Source: Piezodorus guildinii
Lineage: Eukaryota > Arthropoda > Insecta > Hemiptera > Pentatomidae
NCBI GenBank assembly: GCA_023052935.1
Contig: CM041292.1
Location: forward strand, 103,049,906 to 103,113,905
Direction of reading: 5' to 3'
DNA: 64,000 nt
Part shown: one piece after another, positions 43,931 to 55,300 of the stretch
Layout of the letters: each line of letters opens with the position of its first letter
Position numbering within the stretch: the stretch's first letter is position 1
The notes under the pieces: model-generated
The model's input: the letters and a program-made list of their open reading frames with translations, nothing else
The model's database searches: none
Told to the model about the DNA's origin: nothing
Made by a program: the position numbers and the translations under genes

Positions 43931-45004
43931 TATGTTATTTATTATAAATATGAATTGGCAGAATCATCTGTCAACATCAAACTAAAGATTGTAACCATAC
44001 TTCATATTCTCTTAGATCTATAATTTATGATCCATTTATAGTGATGAAAATATGACTGTAAACTTCATAAAACAAGATGTAGTTAATGAAAGGAACAAAC
44101 CAATGAGAAATGTCTATTTTAATCTGTGGTGAAGTGTCAGTCTCAATTCTAGGACTACATCAGGGCTGGGTCGACAAAACATTGGAACCCCTCAGCTGTA
44201 GTAGTATAGTTGAAGGTTAATAATTTGATTTTTGAATTATAATCGCGCAAGCCCATTTCTATAGGTTTGTTGACATTTCCCTTTAGTATTGTTTCATCAG
44301 GGTGTCAGAGACTTTGATTCCGATTTTAGAAAAAAAAAAAAAATAATCGTTACTTAAAGTTATTACATATCGACCTTCCAATCTCTTCCACTAGGAAGGC
44401 TGGGTGGAGACAAAGAAGTAAAGCCGATTTTTTTATTGAGTCAATACAGATTGCTCACCTACTTTTAGCATGAGTTCTTGTAGAGGAGAAACGTCCCGGA
44501 CCAAGTTTCCTTATAGAAACCCTTTCTTGCCAAGAGTGAAACGTCTTCTATCCTAATAGGGATTATGAGAACGAGGATCGGCAACTGCCGGCCGGACATT
44601 CTAATGGCTTATGGTTTCTGTGTACACATAAAATAATAAGATATTTACACATTTAATAATTTAGACAGAACAACGCATGTTTGTTTTGAATGTTCCGACA
44701 TTTTTAAAAATTGTCTATTCACAAAAAATTCTTATTGCTATTTTGGTCACAATCAATAAATATTTTTATTTTTAGCTTTGTCAATCTTTTTTCAATCAAG
44801 TAAGTTGAATTCTAGAAAATACATAGTTTTTGAGTAATTTAATATATAAACCAAAATCTGTCGATTTCTTAAAGGAATCTGAGTTCGAGTGCTAAAGTTT
44901 ACAACTAATTATTTTAAAACTGAAAGTTGACAAGGATGTGGAGCGTTTAACAATTATCAGCAGATAATTTCCCTTCTCCGCTCTTCTTTTAGCGGAACAT
45001 GACA
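43411..45004. other. Gap with a (TA)n tract
   Basis: (TA)n at 43872-43927 (about 55 bp) and an A run near 44328-44341. Bases 44360-44620 are less AT-rich but unassigned. No gene seen. Confidence 0.4.
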
Positions 45005-45190
45005 AATAAATGCATAGGACTATTGTACTTACTAATTTAGACATTTTTAAGTTCTTTTACTATATATTACAATGTTTGTGATAAAAAAAGTTTTCAGGAT
45101 ATTCACAAAAAAGCTTAAACAAATCAGTTTTATCTTCTTTCCTTCTCCTCTCTATAAAAACCTTTTCAGTGACTTATCATAATACATTTA
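45005..45190 (+). repeat. Direct repeat V, copy 1
   Basis: Shares with 46165-46345, in the same orientation, blocks such as TGCAT..., GGACTATTGTA / GGACCATTGTA, AATGTTTG, CATTCAC-like and TTTATCTTCTTTC / TTTAATCTTCTTTC. The two copies flank a CR1-like fragment. Confidence 0.5.
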
Positions 45191-45334
45191 TTAATTTAAA
45201 GTGGAATAAGGAGGTAGATCAAGAGGTATTTGAGATAGATTGAAGTGGACTCAATGGTTGCAGCTCTATCACTGTCTGAGTCAAATGCGTTCTATATCAT
45301 GATAAATTAATTGAAATAGAATGAATATAAAATA

Positions 45335-46095
45335 TTTTAGATTCATCTTCGGATCCCCGAACGCTCCAGCGTCTTCGACAGGTATGCCGAATTGTAGCGG
45401 CTCAATCCAGTTTTTCGCCGACAGTATTCCTATTCCGCACTTTTAGTACCCGAAGATCATCCTAAATTATTGACCTAATCATCCCTTCTTCATCGGTACA
45501 TTCGTTTAACACCAAGATCCCAGCCCACTAACATCTATTTTCCTTCTCATTGTGCATCATCCTTTAAAAAATCCTTTAATTTGCGTGCCACCTCACTTTG
45601 GAATTTCATACCTACCTCTAAACGCAAAGCATCTTCTTTATCCTCATTTAAAAAGAAATAATTTCATCATCTCCTCAGTTATCAATCTTCCGAATAATTG
45701 TGTACAAAAGTACGAATAGTAGTCATATTTCACTCTAAAATGAGGAACACTAATAATATGTAAAAACTTTTCTTTTTTTTCTTCCTATTATTTTATGATA
45801 TTAGTGTGAAGTACAATTATTGCATCTCTATATTCACATATGTTTAGTATTATATAATCATACATGTATGTACTATTGCCGTTGTATTTACAATTTTATA
45901 AATGATGTAAGTAGTAGTTGTATATCGTTCAAGTAATCGTATATACTTATTTTATAAATAATATAAGTATAATCTTAAATTTGTTTTTGTAACGTTTTTA
46001 TTTTTATGGTAGATGCAAGACACTTACTTTATTGTTATTCTTATTGAATAGAGTAAGGTCCCATAATAAAATTTACTTTTCTTTCTTTCTTGCTT
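45335..46095 (+). pseudogene. CR1-like LINE C-terminus and 3' UTR (diverged)
   Basis: With frame changes: FIFGSPNAPASSTGMPNC, YSALLVPEDHPKLL, LLHRYIRLTPRSQPTNIYFP, then LWNFIPTSKRKASS and SFKKKLFHH followed by a stop. It corresponds to the C-terminal IFGxP ... LWNxIP part of the CR1-like element at 36.5 kb, but is clearly a different family. The 3' UTR ends AAGGTCCCATAATAAAATTT and a (CTTT)n-like tail. Confidence 0.7.
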
Positions 46096-46164
46096 TAAAT
46101 TAATCAATCTAGAATCAAAGGTAAATAAATCTACGAATTTTATTCCTATAACATTTCTCTATAA

Positions 46165-46345
46165 AAATGCATGAAAAAAAATATATTGGACCATTGTAAT
46201 AATGTAGAAAATTTAAAGTTATTTAACTTTTATCAAAATGTTTGCAATAAAAATAATAGCTCTGGGGACATTCACGAAAACCTTAAACAGGTCAGTTTAA
46301 TCTTCTTTCTCCATCCTCATAGAAAAACCTACATTGAACTTCCGA
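46165..46345 (+). repeat. Direct repeat V, copy 2
   Basis: See copy 1 at 45005. A 66-codon plus-strand frame crosses it but has no recognisable content. The degree of divergence suggests an old duplication. Confidence 0.5.
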
Positions 46346-46867
46346 TAATGATGATAATGATAATGAACTAAGATGATGAACAAATTATAACAAGTTTCAG
46401 CTTTATTTATTTTTAATGTTCACTTAACTAAAATTGGAAAATGTATTATTGGAAATAATAATAAAATTATTTCTTGTACAAAGGAGATTCGCAGAAAATG
46501 ACTGCTATTTGGCTTAGACATAATAGCACATACAGTTTGTTTCAAAATGATTGTCGAGAAGTTGACAGTTGTAATTGTGTAGGAGGCCCTATGGATTTCG
46601 TTTTGAATCGCATTGTTTGCAGACATTTGTGTTTCATTGGGTTTAACGGTGCAGTTTATTATTTAGAAATTTTTGGTCAATGTCCTTTCTTCTTTTATAC
46701 CATGGTAATTATCGAGTTATGAATGACACAGAATTTGTTCAATCACCTCTAGGGCGATGGTCTACATCATTATATTTTGATTGAAAAAATATGTATGAGC
46801 AGGCAGTAGAGACTTCAAACAGTTATGACTTTCTCATCTGCATATCTTTAATGCATAAATTCGGTTT
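46346..46867. other. Unassigned stretch with an open frame
   Basis: An 82-codon frame at 46474-46722 (plus) contains several Cys and is open, but has no resemblance I know. The minus strand is open over much of the same span, so it may be chance. Confidence 0.25.
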
Positions 46868-46879
46868 AAATTGGGCACT

Positions 46880-47907
46880 TGACCGAGTCTGGAACTATGG
46901 ACTGCTGTAAAAACTCCGCGAATTCCTTCCTTCTACTTACTTCCTCATTATCCAGTCTTACATCTCTGACAGCTCCTTAAAAATAAATAATAATAGTTCC
47001 TATTTGCCTATTTTTACTCAGTCTGCTGGTGTTCCTCAGGGCAGTATCCTTGGACCAATTCTTTACACAGTTTATGTAGCTGATATCCCAACTCATCCTA
47101 ATATCTTCCTTTCTACCTATGCTGATGACACTTGTGGGATGAGACATCAGAGACCTTGAGGTATGGTGTCAGAATCGGCAAATTAAAATAAATTCCAACA
47201 AATCCCACCAAATAACCTTTACCCTTCGTCGTAAACCTATGAAATCCTGCCCTACAGTATTTTTTAATAATATTCCGCTTGTTCCAGTTGAACAGATCCG
47301 CTACCTACGACTTCTACTTGACAAACGTCTTACATGGAATCCACACACCAGACTGAAACGACAAGAAACTGGTTGCCGCTTTCGATTATTTTAACACTTA
47401 CTAGACAGACGCTCTAACCTTCACCAAACTACAATAGACTCATCTACATGACCATCATGAGACCTATCTGAACTTACGGGATTGAGCTTTGGAGCTCCAC
47501 TAAACCATCAAATTCTTCCTGTCTTCAATCCTTACAATCCAAAGTCCTTCGAAAAATCCTCAACGCTCCTTATTTTGTCATGAATAAGCTCATCCATAAA
47601 GACCTTAATATTCCTTATGTAGCTGATTTGGCCCGAACTAGGTATTAATCCTTCTATGACAAACTTTCCTCCCACTCTGATCCAGAAGTTTTAATCCTAG
47701 CTTTCTCTTCCATTCCTGACAATCCTCCGAGGCGTCTGAAAAGAAGATGGCCTCGAGACCTTCTAGTTAAGATTCCCTATTGGAGTGCTGCCAATGGACA
47801 GTTTCTCTTCATGTCTTTTATCTAACAGCTAATTTACTAGATGTATTAATCAATACAGTAGTGAATGTCGATAAATAAATGAATAAAAAAAAAATAAATA
47901 AAAAAAT
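46880..47907 (+). mobile_element. Jockey-like LINE, 5'-truncated, with 12-bp TSD
   Basis: Reads FDRVWNYGLL, REFLPSTYFLIIQSYISDSS, SAGVPQGSILGPILYTVYVA, NIFLSTYADDTC (active site), a deletion, then RQIKINSNKSHQITFTLRR-like, EQIRYLRLLLDKRLTWNPHT and the C-terminus to NPPRRLKRRWPRDLLV. The deletion directly after YADDTC removes the segment seen as VLSVNN... in related copies. It ends in an A-rich tail. AATTGGGCACTT at 46868-46879 and 47908-47919 is a perfect TSD. Confidence 0.92.
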
Positions 47908-47919
47908 AATTGGGCACTT

Positions 47920-48221
47920 TTTTTTAAAGCATTCATAAACTTTAAAGTGGAATATATCATTTTTAGAACAATTTTAGAAAATCTTTTTTTGGGTCGATTA
48001 AAAAGGTTCATTATTGAAAATATTTATAATTCATGAAGGGTCTATCCTATTCCTATTGTTTCTATGCTAAAGGCCTTGTTAAGAGGTAATTAGGCCAGGA
48101 TCTCAGCCGCCTGGTTTTTTCCAATAAAAACGGTCATAACTCAATTATTTTTGAAGATAGAGAAAACTGTGTAGAGAGTTTTAGATTCAGTAAAGTGCGT
48201 TAAAAAGAAAAAAAAAGGTAT
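47920..48221. other. AT-rich spacer
   Basis: Nothing recognised. Confidence 0.4.
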
Positions 48222-48470
48222 TCTTATATTTCATGATACGTATAACCCGAATAATGAATAGTAATAAAAAAATCCATTTGTCCACCCAACGAATTATTAA
48301 GATAAGAATTATTGAAATCGGTTCAGAAATAGCAGAAATATAGCGTTTTGAAATTAGCAGGTGATATTACTTTTTGCTTTTCATAATAAACAGTTATACA
48401 CTAATATAGTTATTAGGAAATAATAAACCATTGCGTAATAATTTGCAGCGTTTTGAAAAGTATGACCCTC
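48222..48470 (-). repeat. Repeat W, copy 2
   Basis: Reverse-complement match to 21690-21995: AAAAAAATCCATTTGT, ATTGAAATCGGTTCAGAAAT, AGAAATATAGCGTTTTG and AATAATAAACCATTG. Confidence 0.6.
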
Positions 48471-49517
48471 AAGTATGTTACAAATTTAAAATCAAACTTG
48501 TTAAAATTATGTTTATATTTTAAAGGTGCTTATGTTCAAACATAAACAATGAAATAAAGGTTAAATGGATTCAGGAATGGGAATTCCAACATACCTTTTC
48601 AGTTCACAGTCCACTTTCTCTAAATTTGTCATATCGAAATGAATTGATTGCTTTTTTATTTTAGGGGATTAGTAGACACTGCCTTAGCTTTAAAACTTGG
48701 TAAATATCGAGTAATATCTAAACATGATTTAGAAATGCTTTAGCTCGATAAAATACCCGGTCAAATACTTTATCGATTTCAAAGCCCAGGCTGTAGAAGC
48801 CGGCGGTCAGCAGCCTCACGTAAAAGTATTTCCGGGTCACACCTGGCCCTCGGACCGCTGGTCTTATACCCTACGTCTTATCCCCCAGGTGTTCGTCAAT
48901 CGGTCGTCGTAATGGCCTTTGAAGCTCGGAACATAAAACCTGGGGAGGCTTGTTTTTTTGCTCAGCTTTTGGCTTCTCCGTACTCCAACGGTACCCTGTC
49001 TCCTTCCTAAATGAATTTTTTTATTGTCTCGTAAATATTCTGAAATTAACTTTTCCGATCAACAAATTTTGTGGGTGTATGATTACTGTTTATGTAATGT
49101 TGTGAAGGTTATCTCCCAACTGAATGGCATTGCTACTTAAATAGTTAACAGAATGTGTAAATGAAGCCGTGAAATATAGTTTGTTGTCATTTCTCACTTG
49201 CCATCTCTTTAACAACACTTCGCACATTAGGAAACTCCTCAACACGATAAGGCCAAACCTCAAGGAAATCTTACTTAGCCCAGTAGAAATAGGATTTTGG
49301 CTAGAATGTGCAATGTTAATAAAAAATAAAATACTCCGTTTTAATTAGATCTTCTAAACGTAATGTTATCTAAAAACGATTATTGTGTATATTCTAGGAA
49401 AATAAAAGCGTTTTTGCTACTAATAAGAAGAAATTTCGAATGTATTTCTTTTATTTTAATTGATTAAAAAAAAAAAAAAAAGATTTAATGAAGTAAAAAA
49501 ACAACTTGAAACAAAAT
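48471..49517. other. Gap with a GC-rich island at 48750-49010
   Basis: The island stands out from the AT-rich surroundings. The minus strand has a stretch reading GVTRKYFYVRLLTAGFYSLG then FEIDKVFDRVF. The plus strand has a longer open stretch with VVVMAFEARNIKPGEACFFA. Only one can be real, and I recognise neither. No clear splice sites decide it. The rest of the gap shows nothing. Confidence 0.3.
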
Positions 49518-49707
49518 ATAAAGCATTTTTATTAGTTGTTTTATTTTTAGTCTGAAATGTATTTGATGCGTATAAAGTATAATTTTTAGCATATGGCTGC
49601 TTATCTTATTCCATTATATATTTAATATTAGGTCTATTATTGCAGGAATCGAATCTGCAATAAAGGCAGACTTAGAACATTGAAGTCCACCTTTTTTGCA
49701 GCTGCAT
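49518..49707 (-). repeat. Left arm of an inverted duplication
   Basis: In reverse complement this arm matches 50930-51094 followed by 56013-56043, with about one difference in eight bases by eye. It contains the Cys-rich C-terminal end and the 3' flank of the decayed gene next to it. Similarity stops at AATAAAAATGC on both sides. Confidence 0.8.
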
Positions 49708-50765
49708 TACTCTTTGAATGTACTGGACATCATATTCAGTAATGTCGATGTTGCTGGTTCTTTAATCATGGTCACTGATCTTAGACCTCCAATTTCCTTT
49801 ACCAGCCCCGTTTGAGGGGTATTTCACATTATCTATCCACATTTCTACTTGCAGATAAGTTCGATACCCATGAAATATAACTTCATCGCTTGTTGGAAGT
49901 AGACGTGCCAAATCGAGCTTATCTCTTGCTGCAGCTTTAACAAATCGAAGATACCGCAACTCAACTATAGAAGTGTTCATATAACCACCATAAACAGACA
50001 CTAGGAATTTTTCTTCAATAGCATGGATAAATCAAATGTTTTCCACAAGATGTTTATATTTAAAAGATCTTGTGGAGCAGAACATATCTGTTATGCAACG
50101 TCTTTCAAGTTTGCAGAAATACACATTATCTGTCCCTATAGCCGTCACAAAACTAAAAGATAAATGTCTTCTCAATTACAAGTACGAAATTATGTTCAGA
50201 AGACAAAGAAATTACCGTTTTCACAATTAAAAGACCTCCATCTTAAGTTCCAATGCTTGGCACCATTAGTGCTCTCTCCAATTCCTTTACAATCAGTGAC
50301 ATAAATCTGGATTTGCTCTTTTCGTTATATAAAAACTTTTTCTTTGGCATCTGCTGAAACATTTTACTATTAAAAATAATTTAAAAAGACTGTAGCCTGG
50401 AAGAAGAAGCTCTTTCAGAGCTTTTTGTACTTCTTATACTTTCTTCAGTGGGGTATACATCGAAGAGTACCACAGCATTATTGCCATGATTTCGCTGTAC
50501 ATATGTCACATAATTCTTAAAAATTACAGAAAAACGTTCGCTCCGATTCCAATGTACCCTGTGTAGAGGATAGCCTGTATCTGCTACACCAACTTCATTC
50601 TTTCCGAGTATTGTTTCATTTAGCAATGGGGTAAAAGCAGAGTAAACAGAGATGTTGATTTCGTTCCCTTTCGAAAAAGTGACAATGGAAACTGAGATAG
50701 TTCATGTCCGAAATATTTTTTCAAATCATCATCAGACTGTGGAAAGGTATCAGCAGATCTACGGC
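49708..50765 (-). pseudogene. Decayed copy of a multi-copy arthropod gene of unknown function
   Basis: Reading the minus strand with several frame breaks: FPQSDDDLKKYFGHELSQFP, SLFRKGTKS, VGVADTGYPLHRVHWNRSER, FKNYVTYVQRNHGNNAVVLF followed by DVY, STKSSERASSSR, KKFLYNEKSKSRFMSLIVKE, FCKL, STRSFKYKHLVENI, a gap, VELRYLRFVKAAARDKLDLA, PTSDEVIFHGYRTYLQVEMW and a Cys-rich end. From memory, this order (a FxYEL block, a DGGxLLH-like block, a VxFDGY-STKD block, a VENIMFIHAFSG-like block, YRTYxQVxxWLGN) recurs in uncharacterised proteins present in many copies in arthropod genomes. I cannot name a function. The copy carries stops throughout. Confidence 0.65.
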
Positions 50766-50929
50766 TACTTTTCCTACTTTGGTTAGGGCTACTTTTCTAG
50801 TATTAATGTGACAACCAACAGTTGCCAAGGAAACAACCACATCTTTACAGTGAAATGAACGTTCTCAAAGTCGTTCGCTATTCCTTTCATATCATATAAT
50901 TTCCTGTGGGCGCAAAGCAAATGTGTTAG

Positions 50930-51094
50930 CAAATGAAGCTGCAAAAAAAGGTAGACTTCAATGTTATATTGTCTGTCTTTATTGTGGATTCGAATCCTGC
51001 AATAATAGACCTAATATTAAATATAAAATGGAAGAAAATGAGCAGCCTTTCGCTCAAAATGATACTTTATACGCATCAAATACATTTCAGACTA
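50930..51094 (+). repeat. Right arm of the inverted duplication, first part
   Basis: Reads on the plus strand KKGRLQCYIVCLYCGFESCN, the same Cys-rich C-terminus that the minus-strand gene has at 49.6-49.7 kb. The arm is cut at 51094 by the jockey insertion and resumes at 56013. Confidence 0.8.
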
Positions 51095-51243
51095 TTTTTT
51101 TTATTTTTTAAAACTTTTTTATTATTTATTGAAATTTACAACTGTATTAGTAAATACATTAAGTAAATTGACTCATAATATAGCTAATATACGTGGAAAG
51201 ATATGAAGAGAATATGCCCATTGGCAACACTCTGCTAGGTAAT

Positions 51244-53880
51244 CTACACTAGAAGGTCTCGAGGCCATCATCTTTTCAGACGCCTCGGAGGATTGTCAGG
51301 AATGGAAGAGGAAGCAAGAATTGAAACTAGTGGGTTATTGTGGGAATGGAGTTTGCAATGAAAGAAATGATACCTCGTACGGGCCAAATCAATAACATAT
51401 GGGACATAAAGATCATTATGGATGAGTTTGTTGGTGACAAAGTAAGGAACATTTAGGATTTATGGAAGGATTTCAGATTGCAGGGATCGAATACGGGAAG
51501 AATTTGATGATTTAGTAGAGCCCTAAAGCTCAACTCCGTACGTCCAGATAGGCCTTATGATGTTAATATGGATGAGCCTTTTGTAGTTATGTAGAAGGTT
51601 ACAGCGTCTGTCCAGTAAGTGTTGAAGTAAGCTAAAGCGTTGGGCAATTTCTTGTCGTTTCAGTCTTGTGTGCGGATTCCAGGTTAGTCGTTTGTCAAGT
51701 AGGAGTCCTAGATAGCGAATCTGTTCAACCGGAAATAGCAGAATATTATTAAAGGACACTGTAGGGCAGGATGTCGTAGGTTTACGACGAAGGGTAAAGG
51801 TAATTTGTTGGGATTTGTTGGAATTGATTTTGATTCTCCAATTACGACGTATGGTGTCAAGGTCTCTGATGTGGGATTGAATAGTTTGAGAGGCAATAGT
51901 AGGATCATTATTGACTGATAACACACAAGTGTTATCAGCATAGATAGAAAGGAAGGTGATAGGTTTGTATAACAGCTGTATAGACTGTGCAATGAAGGGG
52001 TCCTAGGATACATAGGAAATATTGTGGTTTATTTTAAAGGATCTTCCACAGAGGTAGGACTGGATGATGAGGTAGTATGTAGGAAGGAGGAATTTACGGA
52101 TTTTGTAAAGCAGTCCTGGGTGCCAGACTCGGTCAAAGGCCGGTTCTACGTCGAGAAAGGCTTCCGTGCAGTACAATCCGCGCTCAAGGGCTGATGAGAC
52201 AACATCCACCACACGATGACATTGTTGGATGGTGGAGTGGGATGAGCGAAATCCAAACTGGTGGTCTGCGATTATGTGATAAGCCTCTAGGATAGGATAT
52301 AGTCGTTTAAGGATTAGTCTTTTTAGGATTTTACCCATAATGGGTAAAAGAGATATAGGGCGGTAGGTGGACGGCAGCTACAGCGGCTTTTTAGGTTTAG
52401 GAATCATTTTAACAATAGATAACTTCCAGGGTTCGGGAAGATATGTGGTCCGGAGTATGTCATTGTAAATATAGATAAGGAATACGATGGATTTTTTCGG
52501 AAGTTGTTTTAGGATGTTGGGCGTGATTAAATCGTGTCCAGGAGCTTTGCGGGAAAGTAACCTGCGGATTATGGTTGAGATCTCTGAAGGATGAAATGCT
52601 TAAGGAGGAAGGGCCAGGTGGAGTGGAATATCCAGTTCTGCTTCAACGAATTATCAGGATGCGGATTGTAGGTTTTATAGAGGTGCTGAGCAAATGTTTG
52701 GGATTTCTCCTCATCAGATCTGGTCCAGGATTGAGATTCATTGAGCAGAGGATAATTAAAATCTTTGAACTGAAGCAGTTTCTTAGTAGTAGTCCAAAGT
52801 GATTTATTAGTATTAGTGAGATTTTCAGTCATATTCAGTAAGTTTTGAATTTTGAACTTCCTGATTTAAGCTTTAAGTTTGTTAGTCAGAATGGTATAGT
52901 TAGTTATTTTCTAATGGATACCTAGTCCTATGCCACTTCGATCTTGATCTGCGTTTTTCTCTTAATAAGATTCGAATGTGCTGTGGCAGGTTAGTTTGTA
53001 GAGTGTTAGTAGAGTTGGTATTTGTAGTGCTATCACGTATACTGCTACTTATTGAGTCAGTAAGTTGTTCTATGGCTCTGTCAATATCTAGTTTAGTTTT
53101 TAGTGGGATTCTTAAGTCCAGTTTGGTTTCCAAGTCTGTCCGAAATCCGTCTCAGTTCACTCGTCCAAAGATCAATTTAGGAGGGGTTGGCTTAGGTACA
53201 TAGCCCGAATGCAAAGAAAGGAGAACTGGACTGTCATTTAAGAGATGAGAGGTCATTTAAGGACTTAACTGATGTTTATGAAGAGGAAAGCTGAGAGGTG
53301 ACGAATATATCTAGGATATCATTATGTTTTTTTTTCGGGATGTAGGCCAGTAAGTGGGATTCATGGGCGAGAGGATGAAGTAGCTATTAAAGCATGAGAC
53401 ACGAGGGAGGATATTTCCTCGGGTATTGGATGTTCGACAACCTCATCGTTGGTGTTTAGCATTATAGTCTCCTCCAGCAATAAAGCGCGGTCCAAGGGAA
53501 AGGAATAAGGAGTTGAGGTAGTTATAAGAAATAGCATTGCCTGAAGGACAGTATACAGCTGCGAAAGTTACCTGGAAAGGACGGATTGAGATGTTTACAG
53601 ATATTGATTGCATGGCATCAGTCGGAGTAGAAGGAACAAGGGAATGTGGTATGGATTTATGAATAAGGATGCAAGAACCCGCATGAGCAGTGTTGTCAGG
53701 GTGGTCTGATCTGTATGTTATGTCGTCACGTATGTAGAAGTGTGAGCGGTGTGTGAAGTGTGTTTCCATGAGTAGTGCAATATCAATGTGATTGTCATTT
53801 AAAAATATGTCTAGTTCGTCTCGGTGGTTATGTAGTTCATTAGCATTCCCTAAAACCACATATAGGGGCTTTACACTCAT
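51244..53880 (-). pseudogene. Jockey ORF2: APE endonuclease and reverse transcriptase, broken
   Basis: Endonuclease: LYVVLGNANELHNHRDELDI, IDIALLMETHFTHRSHF, VTFAAVYCPSG and FIAGGDYNAKHQ, then a stop where Trp is expected. Linker: RPLxxK-like RIPLKTKLDIDRAIEQLTDS. Reverse transcriptase: RKAPGHDLITPNILKQLPKK, TYRPISLLPIMGKILKRLIL, DHQFGFRSSHSTIQQCHRVV, FLDVEPAFDRVWHPGLLYKI (first catalytic Asp), a deletion that removes the PQGS block, FLSIYADNTCVLSVNN (YADD changed to YADN), KINSNKSQQITFTLRRKPTT, RYLGLLLDKRLTWNPHTRLK and a C-terminus with NPPRRLKR and a stop. The changed second active-site residue and the deletion mean no polymerase activity. Confidence 0.9.
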
Positions 53881-53889
53881 CGAGGGTGA

Positions 53890-55300
53890 TTGAACGTGAT
53901 TTCACTTAGGAGTCTAGTGAGAAGGGAAATGAGGGGTCTGATGGTTTCTTGAAGGTCTAGAATGAAGGAACTCAAGATGGAATAAATGTCAGGTGCATTT
54001 GGATTTGGATATGAATTCGTATCAGAGGCTTAAGGAGTATAGCTCGTATGAGCCGAAGAGGTGATTGTGGGATGTACCCGTCGAGGGGTACGAGGAAGTT
54101 CATTCTTGGATGATAAGGAAGATGGATTGGGTTTAGACTGGACCGTAGGGTGGGATGGGACTTGGTGTGGTTTCTCTGGTGGTAACTTGACCCGTAAGGG
54201 TAGATGAAGGGAGGGAATTGGTTGTTACGGATCTTCAGGCTGAGGTATGGAGGTCTGGGACCTGCATTGGGAGTTAAGAGGAGTCTGTCGTCTAGGCTGT
54301 TGCTTCTTTGAGACGATCTCGGAGAACGGTTTCTGGCTCATTTCGTGACCTAGGACAGGTGTCAGAGGGGTGTGGGCCAGCGCATTTTACACACCGGGCC
54401 TGATGAAAACAATAGGACTTAGTGTGCCCCAACTTTTGGCATTTTGTACATTGTACTATTATTGTTTTTTGTCTTGGCTGATCGAAGCAGATAGTGGAAT
54501 ATAACAGCCTTGTAATCTGAAAAATATCTGTATTATTTTGCGCTGGCTCTAAATCAACAAAAAAAGTGGGAGAGGGTATTTTTCAGAGGGGCGTATGGCG
54601 CATGAAACGTGTCTCACGGTGTGGCCTATCTCTTCCAGGCCAGTTTTAATTGCGTCAGTTGGAGTTGATAAGTGAAGTCCCCTCAAGACAACCCTATATG
54701 CTTTTTCTTACCTCAACTGGTAGCAGTGGAAGTCGTAGTTTTTAGAATCTAGATAGTTTACTTGTTTTTTGTAACTATCTTTAGAGTGAGTATTGATCTT
54801 GATATCAAGCAGTCTGGAATAGCATCTAAAGTTTGGCTGCCCTATCAAATTGGCGATTTCTTGACCGAACAAGATGAAACTATTGATATTACTTACGAAT
54901 ATTGGAGGTGGATCTTGGTCAGAAAACTCTTGAGGCTCATGGGTCACGTTAGATTTGTTCGCTGAAGCAGGATTATTGCTGGTAAAAGTAGATGGTGCAG
55001 AAACGGTGGGAGATGGTGCTGTCGATGAAGACGGAGTCGGAGCTGTTGACGCAGACGGCGCTGTGTGATCATTTTTAATAGATGCAGTAGTACTGCGTGT
55101 TTTAGTGGGGATATTATTTGGTTCGATATTTGCTTGCTTTTGGCCGCTTTATTCTTTATCTTATTCGGGGAATCCCCTGGTCCAGGATTAGAGGTTCTTT
55201 GCCGTTTTTGTCGCGGCTTCAAATATTGGGAGTCAGACTCGCTGATTTCAGAGAAGGGCGTTTCCTCTGCTGAGTCGTCAGATGTATTGTCGAGATCCAT
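53890..55300 (-). pseudogene. Jockey ORF1 (gag-like) with zinc knuckles, broken
   Basis: Starts MDLDNTSDDSAEETPFSEI and continues through a low-complexity stretch rich in Ser, Thr and His. After frame changes it gives NINSFILFGQEIANLIGQPN, a region corresponding to the conserved ORF1 domain of jockey elements, then CTKCQKLGHTKSYC and CVKCAGPHPS, which are CCHC zinc knuckles. A Pro/Ser-rich tail follows. The ATG at 55298-55300 is the likely start: upstream is the untranslated leader with no equally good frame. The protein would bind element RNA. It is interrupted by at least three frame breaks. Confidence 0.8.
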
